A DNA stretch of 7,372 nucleotides, taken from positions 1 through 7,372 of the forward strand of contig CAMEMA010000044.1 in NCBI GenBank assembly GCA_945926705.1, in the 5' to 3' direction. The notes under the pieces are model-generated. The model saw only the letters and a program-made list of their open reading frames with translations. It was not told the origin of the DNA and made no database searches. Of the stretch, positions 1 to 4,948 are shown piece by piece. This DNA comes from an uncultured Clostridia bacterium. GTDB lineage: Bacteria > Bacillota > Clostridia > Oscillospirales > Acutalibacteraceae. How positions within the stretch are numbered: position 1 is the stretch's first letter; every line of letters begins with the position of its first letter. The translations under genes were made by a program, and so were the position numbers.

Positions 1-63
1 TCGTGTGCCTCCATTTATATTATAGAGGGCTAAGATAGTATAAATTTTTAAGGAGATTTTCAA

Positions 64-237
64 ATGACAAATTCATTTAATGTAGTATCTTTCCCGACCA
101 AAACTAAAATGCAAATCGGGAAAACAACATATTTAATTAACTCTTATTTTGATAAAACAGGTGAAAGCTTAAAAGAAAAAATCAAAAATTTATTGATTTT
201 AGAGGTTCAAAGAAAATCCGAACAAACAGCTACGTAG
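64..237 (+). CDS. tnpW: TnpW-like small transposon-encoded protein
   Basis: This encodes a 57-residue protein starting at ATG 64, with AGGAG at 51-55 giving an 8-nt spacing. The centre reads MQIGKTTYLINSYF (residues 16-29), followed by a lysine-rich amphipathic helix (about 35-50). That is the pattern of TnpW proteins: a Y/Q-x-IG-x-TTY-hydrophobic strand pair, then a short helix ending near ILxxEVQR. TnpW is carried by Tn4451-type elements and its biochemical role is not established. The recombinase gene begins 71 nt downstream in the same direction, which supports the assignment. The protein has no signal peptide, membrane segment or cysteine. Family recognition is from memory of the motif, so the call is good but not certain. 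Confidence 0.75.
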   Translation: MTNSFNVVSFPTKTKMQIGKTTYLINSYFDKTGESLKEKIKNLLILEVQRKSEQTAT

Positions 238-308
238 AGCCAAAAAATGCGATATAATAAAATAGTAAACATTGTTTTTGTCTGTTGAATCGAAAGGAGA
301 AAGGTCAA

Positions 309-2009
309 TTGAAATAGTCAAATAAAACAAACAATATTTTACAAAGCGATAAAATAACAGCTTTATATTTAAGATTATCGCGCGATGATGATTTAGAGGG
401 TGAAAGTAACAGTATTTCAAATCAGAAAACACTTCTTACGAGATACGCAAAGGAACACGGTTTTAGAAATGTAAAAGTTTTTATTGATGACGGAATCTCA
501 GGCGTTACATTTAATAGGCAAGGCTTTAAAGATATGTTTAAACTAATTGAAGCCGACCAAGTTGGAACTTTAATAGTAAAGGATATGCCACGACTTGGAA
601 GAAACTATATTGAGGTCGGTAAACTTACAGAATCAATATTGCCAATACACGATGTAAGATTAATAGCAGTAAATGACGGAGTTGACAGCGACAAAGGCGA
701 AGATGATTTTACTCCATTTAGAAACATTATGAACGAATGGTATGCAAAAGACATGAGCCGAAAAATGCGGTCAGCACTTAAAATTAAAAATAGTCAGGGA
801 TATGCAATCGGACACGCTCCGCTCGGTTATAAAAAAGACCCGGACAATCCTAAGCGTTGGATTATAGACGAAGAAGGAGCGGAGATTATAAGAAAAATTT
901 ATAATCTTAGACTTAAAGGAGAAAGCACGGTAAAAATATCAAAGATTTTAAAAAATGAAAAAATCCTTATACCGTCTATGTATGCTTATAAAAAAGGTTA
1001 CAGAAAACCGGCAATTAAAACTCCTCGAAATGAATATCTTTGGACCGTTGAAATGGTAAGAAAAATTCTTTCAAATCAATCTTATGTTGGAGATGTAGTG
1101 AATTTTAAGACGTATAGCAAATCATTTAAGCTTAAAAAACGCATTGAAAATGATAAGGAAAATTGGCAAATACACAAAGACGTACATGAACCAATTATAA
1201 GCCGTGATAAATTTGAAGAAGTGCAAAAGAGCTTTGGAGATACGAAATATCGTAAGCCAAAGCATATCGAAAAAAATATGTTTTCAGGCTTTCTAAAATG
1301 CTCAGATTGCGGGGCAAACCTAAATTACAAATATACTCACGATAACCCTGATAATCATTATTTCTCGTGCAGAAACAGCAGAGCCGGAAACGGACTTTGC
1401 AAGAAAACACACCACATAAGAGTTGATGTTATTACAAACTTAATAAAAAATGACATTGCCAACATAGTAAAGTTTGCAAATGAATTTGAAGATGAGTTTG
1501 TAAAAATAGTTGTAGATGAAGACTACAAAAGAATACAAGCAACTCAAAGGAAAAATTTTGAAACACTAAATAAAATGCTTGCCAGAGAAAAAGAGCTTGA
1601 TGTACTTTATGAGAAAGTCTTTGAAGAAAAAATTTTAGGAAACTTGTCAGAGGAAAGATTTTTAAAATTATCTGGGAAGTATGAAGAAGAACAGTTTGAA
1701 CTTAAAGCAAAAATCAAAAATATGAAGAAGATAGTTGCTGAGGAACAAAAGCATGAATTAAATGCTGACGGATTTCTAAAAATCGTAAGAAAGTGTTCCG
1801 AAGTTGAAGAATTAACACTTGATATTCTGCAAGAGTTCATTGACAAAATTATAATTCATCATCGCGAAGAAATTATGGGAGATAATATTCAAAAAATAGA
1901 TATTTACTACAAGATGATAGGACATATTGAAATTCCACATATAACAAAAACGGAACATCAAAGTCTAATAAGAAATTTTGGCAGAAAAAAAGAAGAACGT
2001 ATTGCATAA
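309..2009 (+). pseudogene. large serine recombinase (TnpX-like) with an amber stop at codon 3
   Basis: The family cuts and rejoins DNA through a serine nucleophile to excise and insert the element. Numbered from TTG 309 (AAAGGAG at 293-299, 9-nt spacing), the frame has 566 codons, a normal family length. Domains in order: resolvase-type catalytic domain (about 16-155) with catalytic Ser24 in LYLRLSRDD and arginines 95 and 98 in PRLGRN; recombinase domain (about 190-320); zinc ribbon with cysteines 331, 334, 354 and 364; coiled coil (about 400-490); DUF4368-like C-terminus ending in FGRKKEERIA. Codon 3 is TAG (315-317), where CAG would give a normal MKQSNK start. No ATG, GTG or TTG occurs in frame before ATG 534 (codon 76), and a protein from there (491 aa) would lack Ser24. 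Residue 94, usually Ser in relatives and Asp in small resolvases, is Pro. The rest is open and well conserved, so inactivation looks recent, unless amber readthrough or a sequencing error explains the stop. Confidence 0.8.
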
Positions 2010-2025
2010 AACAATACATTCTTTG

Positions 2026-2068
2026 AAAAAGGATAACCAAAAGAAAACCAAGTCCCTAATGGTTATCC
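2026..2068 (-). terminator. intrinsic terminator downstream of tRNA-Arg
   Basis: Read on the minus strand, a perfect 9-bp stem GGATAACCA / TGGTTATCC (plus-strand arms at 2031-2039 and 2060-2068) with a 20-nt loop is followed by TTTTTC. It begins 4 nt beyond the encoded CCA of the tRNA, so it should end the tRNA transcript. The loop is rather large and the T run short, so efficiency may be moderate. Confidence 0.65.
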
Positions 2069-2072
2069 AGAG

Positions 2073-2149
2073 TGGTACGCCCGGAGGGATTCGAACCCCC
2101 GACCTTTTGGTTCGTAGCCAAACACTCTATCCAGCTGAGCTACGGGCGC
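2073..2149 (-). tRNA. tRNA-Arg (anticodon ACG)
   Basis: A 77-nt tRNA gene on the minus strand, 5' end at 2149, with CCA encoded at 2075-2073. It folds as a full cloverleaf: acceptor GCGCCCG / CGGGCGT (one G-U pair at the first position), D stem GCTC / GAGT, anticodon stem TTTGG / CCAAA with loop CTACGAA, T stem GGGGG / CCCTC with loop TTCGAAT. Anticodon ACG (inosine at the wobble position after modification) reads CGU, CGC and CGA arginine codons. The tRNA begins only 9 nt after the stop codon of the PAAR-like gene on the same strand, so it has no room for a private promoter in between. Confidence 0.97.
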
Positions 2150-2158
2150 ATACTAATT

Positions 2159-2554
2159 TTATTCAATTTGTACCCTTACCACCGACGGAGTTGCTACCGA
2201 TATAACTCCACCAAAAGCACACATCAATTTACTCATATTACTCAAAGCAGGTTTGCCTCCCACAAGCACAGTAAGACTTCTAGGTGCCCATGGAGCAGCG
2301 ATTGCAGGTGTACAAGGCACAGGAGTAAGCACCCCTGACGCAGCTGCTGTAGCCGTAGCAACAGCAGGATTAGCCATAGAACTACACATTCCAAAAAAAG
2401 GTGAAGGTATATTAGTAACAATGGCACAATCCATAATACAAGCCATAGGTTTTCCCTCAACAAATACACGGCCCGTAGGAACAACCATCAAAGTCGACGG
2501 AGCGGCACCAAAAGAACATTGACACACTGTACCTGTAGCAACCGGAAATGCCAC
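2159..2554 (-). CDS. PAAR-like protein (DUF4280 family)
   Basis: This is a complete 131-residue protein. The start is GTG 2554, the only standard start after an in-frame TAA; a GGGGGG tract 6 nt upstream gives a weak Shine-Dalgarno match. The N-terminal CxCSFGAAPSTLMVVPT (residues 11-27), the central FGMCSSMANPAVATATAAASGVLTP (54-78), APW (87-89) and the late CAFGGVISV (112-120) match the DUF4280 pattern. These proteins resemble PAAR domains, which cap the spike of type VI secretion and related contractile injection systems and may carry effectors. Cysteines at 11, 13, 39, 43, 57, 81 and 112 could bind metal near the tip; that is inference. GC is about 47%, far above the flanks, partly from its Ala/Gly/Pro content. 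No sheath, tube, baseplate or effector gene is in the window, so it stands alone. A strong promoter precedes it and tRNA-Arg follows 9 nt later. Confidence 0.85.
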   Translation of the reverse strand: MAFPVATGTVCQCSFGAAPSTLMVVPTGRVFVEGKPMACIMDCAIVTNIPSPFFGMCSSMANPAVATATAAASGVLTPVPCTPAIAAPWAPRSLTVLVGGKPALSNMSKLMCAFGGVISVATPSVVRVQIE

Positions 2555-2606
2555 AAGAATCCCCCCAATACATACACCCTTGTATTATCAATAACTATCC
2601 TATTAA

Positions 2607-2635
2607 AATATATCATATTAAATAATTTAGGTCAA
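2607..2635 (-). promoter_or_regulatory. sigma-A-type promoter for the PAAR-like gene and tRNA-Arg
   Basis: On the minus strand TTGACC (2635-2630) and TATATT (2612-2607) are separated by exactly 17 bp, and the -10 box is preceded by TGA (2615-2613), forming an extended -10. Transcription should start near 2600, giving a leader of about 45 nt before GTG 2554. As no promoter fits between the PAAR-like gene and the tRNA, it may also drive the tRNA. Confidence 0.75.
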
Positions 2636-2746
2636 GAAAAAAATATATTAATAAAAAAGAAAAAATTATATTTAATACATAAATTGAGTTTTTAATTATA
2701 TTTATATAATTTTATAAATTCTATTATTGTATAAAATAAAAAAATA

Positions 2747-2776
2747 TTAGCAATATTTATAATTATATGATATTAT
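2747..2776 (+). promoter_or_regulatory. candidate extended -10 promoter for the membrane-anchored protein operon
   Basis: TATTAT at 2771-2776 is preceded by TGA (2768-2770), an extended -10. TTAGCA at 2747-2752 is a weak -35 with 18-bp spacing. The expected start near 2783 leaves a leader of about 38 nt with a good ribosome binding site. The surroundings are very AT-rich, so chance matches are easy. If right, it rules out translation from the in-frame ATG at 2767, which lies within the promoter. Confidence 0.4.
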
Positions 2777-2820
2777 ATATTCATATTTTAAAAAAATTAT
2801 TAAAGGAGTTGAAATTTATT

Positions 2821-3285
2821 ATGAAAATTAAAAAAAAATGGCTTATTATTGTAGGCGCTGTAATTGTTTTTTTGCTAGTGTTTGGTTGGTTTTACAAAAA
2901 AAATGCACCTGTAGTTTTTACTCAAGCTGAATATATCAAAGAAGTAGTTGTGCAAAATCAAAGCTTTAACGATGTCCTTGACAAATTTTTGGACGAAATT
3001 ACGCGTTATGATGGTTCAAAGGAAGACACAGAAAAACTTGAAGCTACTGCTAATAAACTAAGCAATTTTGTAAAAGAACTAGATACTCAGCTTGGTCCTA
3101 GAGTTCCTGAATCCTCAAAAGAGCACTACCAAAAAATGATGGCTGCTTATAATATGTATATTGAAGGAGTAGAAATGTATAAAAAAGCAGTTCCTAAAAA
3201 TTTGGGGGAGGAGAGAAATACTCAACTAAATCAAGCTCAGGAAAAAATAGCAGAAGCAAAATCTGCTATGAAAAATTTGAAGTAA
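2821..3285 (+). CDS. membrane-anchored helical protein, function unknown
   Basis: A 154-residue protein. The start at ATG 2821 is chosen because AAAGGAGTTGA (2802-2812), a near-complete match to the 16S anti-Shine-Dalgarno complement, ends 8 nt upstream. An in-frame ATG at 2767 has no ribosome binding site. The N-terminus is MKIKKKW followed by a hydrophobic stretch (residues 7-25) and then KK: a signal anchor or uncleaved signal with the bulk outside the cell. No lipobox cysteine is seen. The outer part (about 32-154) is charged, predicted nearly all helix and coiled-coil-like, broken by a GPRVPESS turn around residues 98-105. I do not recognise a family; the layout recalls small extracytoplasmic DUF proteins of Firmicutes. 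The next gene begins 21 nt downstream with its own ribosome binding site, so the two are very likely co-transcribed. Confidence 0.8.
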   Translation: MKIKKKWLIIVGAVIVFLLVFGWFYKKNAPVVFTQAEYIKEVVVQNQSFNDVLDKFLDEITRYDGSKEDTEKLEATANKLSNFVKELDTQLGPRVPESSKEHYQKMMAAYNMYIEGVEMYKKAVPKNLGEERNTQLNQAQEKIAEAKSAMKNLK

Positions 3286-3306
3286 TTTATAAAGGAGAAT
3301 AAAGAT

Positions 3307-3810
3307 GTGTTTTTAAATAATAGTAATTTTTTTGATATAGTGATTTTAAATTTGCTGTTTATGATAATTTGGCATTTTATAATTTTTATTTTGTGCAGAA
3401 GTTTGCCAAGCTCATTTTTCGATCCTAAACAAAGGTTATATGTTACTCGAAATTGGGAAAAAAATGGAATTTTATATATAAAAAAGTTTAAAATAAAAAA
3501 GTGGAAAGATTATCTTCCTCAGTTTGTTGCCAAAGGTGGGTTTTCAAAAAGACATTTTCCATCTTCGTCAAATGTCAGTAAGAATTATATACATGTTTTT
3601 ATATTAGAGACTTGTAGAGCTGAGTGGAATCATGTTATGTGTTCACTTTATTTCATTGTGTCGTTTTTCATAAACTCTTTTCAAAACGCTGTGATATTTT
3701 CGATTATACCTATAATATTTAATTTTCCTTTTATCATAATACAACGCTATAATAGAATAAGATTATTAAAACTTGAAAAAAAATATTTTAGTAAAAAGTT
3801 ATTTATGTAA
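3307..3810 (+). CDS. CrtO-like acyltransferase family membrane protein
   Basis: A 167-residue membrane protein starting at GTG 3307, with AAAGGAG at 3291-3297 and 9-nt spacing. An overlapping ATG at 3305 opens only a three-codon frame. It has a hydrophobic N-terminal segment (residues 11-30) and one or two more near 110-145. The motifs match the family of staphylococcal CrtO, the glycosyl-4,4'-diaponeurosporenoate acyltransferase of staphyloxanthin synthesis: LPSSFF (33-38), WEKNG (50-54), KKWKDYLP (64-71), KRH (81-83), ETCRAEWNH (101-109) and NFPFIIIQRYNRIRL (139-153). The length is close to CrtO (about 165). No carotenoid synthesis genes are nearby, so carotenoid is probably not the substrate; an acyl or lipid-linked transfer at the membrane is only inferred. 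It is the second gene of a pair with the helical membrane-anchored protein, and a strong terminator follows. Confidence 0.75.
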   Translation: MFLNNSNFFDIVILNLLFMIIWHFIIFILCRSLPSSFFDPKQRLYVTRNWEKNGILYIKKFKIKKWKDYLPQFVAKGGFSKRHFPSSSNVSKNYIHVFILETCRAEWNHVMCSLYFIVSFFINSFQNAVIFSIIPIIFNFPFIIIQRYNRIRLLKLEKKYFSKKLFM

Positions 3811-3893
3811 AAGTATTATATAAATATTTATTAATAAAGTTGATATAAGGTTGATGTATTAAGTATTTTTAAAAAATTTAAATATATAATTTT

Positions 3894-3949
3894 AAATTAA
3901 CATAGAATAAGCCCGTCATAGATGAAAATATGATGGGCTTTGTTAATTT
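3894..3949 (+). terminator. long hairpin terminator after the CrtO-like gene
   Basis: The core stem AAGCCCGTCATA / TATGATGGGCTT (3909-3920 and 3929-3940) has 12 pairs including one G-U, with an 8-nt loop. Outer arms AAATTAACA (3894-3902) and TGTTAATTT (3941-3949) add nine pairs, with a 6-nt bulge on the left only. T-rich sequence follows (3944 to about 3962), although the outer arm uses part of it. It should end the two-gene unit upstream. Confidence 0.75.
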
Positions 3950-3972
3950 TATATTATTTTTATAAAATTTAC

Positions 3973-4001
3973 TTGACTATATATATATATAATACTATTG
4001 T
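3973..4001 (+). promoter_or_regulatory. possible promoter for the 241-residue protein gene
   Basis: TTGACT at 3973-3978 is a good -35 box. At 17-bp spacing the -10 would be TATTGT (3996-4001), which is weak. A perfect TATAAT at 3988-3993 is too close (9 bp). The gap is an AT dinucleotide run. A promoter is expected here because a terminator lies upstream, but the exact -10 box is uncertain. Confidence 0.4.
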
Positions 4002-4031
4002 GTTTCGAAATACCAATAAAATTTTAAGAAT

Positions 4032-4041
4032 AGGATGTGAT
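4032..4041 (+). promoter_or_regulatory. extended Shine-Dalgarno that fixes the start at ATG 4046
   Basis: AGGATGTGAT matches AGGAGGTGAT, the complement of the 16S rRNA 3' end, at 9 of 10 positions and ends 4 nt before ATG 4046. A GTG at 4037 in the same frame lies inside this site, so it is unlikely to be the start. Confidence 0.65.
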
Positions 4042-4045
4042 TTTT

Positions 4046-4771
4046 ATGTCGATGACTTGGCAAGATTTAGAAAAAATAGGACTGAATGAAATTAAAATAG
4101 TTTTAATTGAACACGGGAATGAAAAGAAAATTGATGGTAACATAACTATTGAAAATCCCGAAATGTTTTTCCATGAAAAAACAAAAACTATAGTACTTTA
4201 TGAAAAAATTAGTCAATTTGATGCGCCTAAAGATTTAAAAGAACTTAAAAGCAATAAGTGTATAAATTCTCTAAAAATAATAAATAATAGAGAAAATTAC
4301 AAGCAGTCTATTTATTGCTCTCAATTAAGTGTTCCATGGCAAAATTTTATTAAAAGTTATATAGAAAAAAATAAACTTATAACGAGAAAAGAATATAGAG
4401 ATACTACTGTCTTATTTAAAATCAATAATATTATTGATATTCGAATAAAAGATTTAGTTAAGGAGAAAAAAGTAACAAGTTTAAGCGAATTAATACTGTC
4501 TAATTTTACTCATGACGCCGAGTACTCGCTTCTTGCTAACGGCATAAAAAACAGCCCACAATTAGAATCCTTTACCGGAACTTTTTGTGAAATGGTATAT
4601 GCTGTAGGAGATATGCTTCGTGGTACTCCAAAGAAAATTGATATAATTAATGGCTCCCATGGCGATCTGCTGGGATTTTTAAACTTTGGAGAAAAAGAGG
4701 GAGTAGTTTTTTGGTATGTTAAAACTATACTGAAAGAACTCAATGCGATAAAGGATTATTGGGAGAAATAA
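4046..4771 (+). CDS. hypothetical protein, 241 residues, no recognised family
   Basis: The start at ATG 4046 rests on the extended Shine-Dalgarno at 4032-4041; ATG 4052 (MTWQDLEK) is the alternative. The protein is mostly soluble, mixed helix and strand, without signal peptide or clear membrane segment. An N-terminal part of about 75 residues looks strand-rich (IKIVLIEHGNEKKIDGNITI), a lysine/asparagine-rich middle follows, and the C-terminal part (about 140-235) has SELILSNFTHDAEYSLLANGI, a GTFCEMVYAVGDMLRGTP stretch and NGSHGDLLGFLNFGEKEGVVFWYVKTILKEL, which read like a compact helical domain. No catalytic motif can be named. It is a single-gene unit with its own terminator, convergent with guaA. 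Low GC matches the flanks. An accessory or immunity-like role is possible because it sits next to the guaA 3' end, but nothing in the sequence proves it. Confidence 0.75.
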   Translation: MSMTWQDLEKIGLNEIKIVLIEHGNEKKIDGNITIENPEMFFHEKTKTIVLYEKISQFDAPKDLKELKSNKCINSLKIINNRENYKQSIYCSQLSVPWQNFIKSYIEKNKLITRKEYRDTTVLFKINNIIDIRIKDLVKEKKVTSLSELILSNFTHDAEYSLLANGIKNSPQLESFTGTFCEMVYAVGDMLRGTPKKIDIINGSHGDLLGFLNFGEKEGVVFWYVKTILKELNAIKDYWEK

Positions 4772-4815
4772 AATTAAAAATAGTAGTTATTTTATATGTA
4801 TAAATTTTAATCAAA

Positions 4816-4856
4816 AGCTATCAAACTTTCAAAAAGTCTGATAGCTATTATTTTTA
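4816..4856 (+). terminator. terminator of the 241-residue protein gene, probably bidirectional
   Basis: AGCTATCA (4816-4823) pairs with TGATAGCT (4839-4846). An inner ACTTT / AAAGT stem continues across one A-C mismatch with a short loop. TTATTTTTAT follows on the plus strand. On the minus strand the same stem is followed by TTTGATT, so it could also stop transcripts leaving guaA. Confidence 0.8.
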
Positions 4857-4871
4857 TAACAATTTAAATAA

Positions 4872-4890
4872 TGTTGCCATTTTGTTGCCA
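4872..4890. repeat. tandem TGTTGCCA direct repeat, 11-bp period
   Basis: TGTTGCCA occurs at 4872-4879 and again at 4883-4890, one helical turn apart, about 60 bp beyond the guaA stop codon. Closely spaced direct repeats on one face of the helix next to an integration hotspot would fit arm-type binding sites of a tyrosine integrase. That role is inference, as no integrase gene is in the window. Confidence 0.5.
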
Positions 4891-4893
4891 CAG

Positions 4894-4927
4894 AGGGCTT
4901 TCAAAAGGGAAAAAGCCTTTATTTACG
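4894..4927 (+). terminator. second weak hairpin between the convergent genes
   Basis: GGCTTT (4896-4901) pairs with AAAGCC (4912-4917), extendable by a G-U and an A-T pair, and is followed by TTTATTTA on the plus strand. It would back up the terminator at 4816-4856 against read-through into guaA antisense. A separate 6-bp palindrome TTTCAC/GTGAAA (4933-4948) abuts the guaA stop codon but lacks a T run after it on the minus strand. Confidence 0.45.
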
Positions 4928-4948
4928 GGATTTTTCACCTATGTGAAA

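Larger units (their letters stand above)
1..2025 (+). mobile_element. right-hand end of a Tn4451/TnpX-type integrative element
   Basis: A tnpW-like small gene followed by a large serine recombinase with a C-terminal DUF4368-type domain is the usual arrangement in Tn4451-like transposons and related mobilisable elements of Firmicutes. The left end lies outside the window. The right boundary is inferred: the recombinase stops at 2009, and the terminator of the neighbouring opposite-strand tRNA begins at about 2026, so the junction should lie between them. No terminal repeat can be assigned, because such elements recombine at very short cores (a GA dinucleotide in the known cases). Positions 1-63 hold no recognisable gene, only stop-rich sequence and the tnpW ribosome binding site. 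Confidence 0.6.

Noticed and set aside
238..308. Promoter for the recombinase with TATAAT at 253-258
   Set aside because: The -10 box is perfect, but no -35 resemblance is found at 16-18 bp spacing and there is no extended -10 TG in place, so it was not listed as a feature.
534..2009. Recombinase as a normal 491-residue gene starting at ATG 534
   Set aside because: The upstream frame encodes the conserved catalytic N-terminus with Ser24, and there is no Shine-Dalgarno at 534. The shorter product would not be a working recombinase.
2073..2149. tRNA-Arg as the attachment site of the adjacent element
   Set aside because: No duplicated tRNA 3' segment is found, and large serine recombinases of this type do not generally use tRNA 3' ends. 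The element ends beyond the tRNA terminator.
2253..2522. An 89-codon open frame on the plus strand with Ala/Gly-rich protein sequence
   Set aside because: It lies wholly antisense to the PAAR-like gene, whose protein matches a known family. It has no ribosome binding site, and the composition simply mirrors the GC-rich opposite strand.
2767..2820. Start of the membrane-anchored protein at ATG 2767
   Set aside because: No ribosome binding site precedes it, the ATG falls in the candidate -10 region, and the strong site at 2802-2812 points to ATG 2821.
3307..3810. A carotenoid (staphyloxanthin-like) synthesis locus
   Set aside because: Only the CrtO-like family member is present. No squalene/phytoene synthase, desaturase or glycosyltransferase gene lies in the window.
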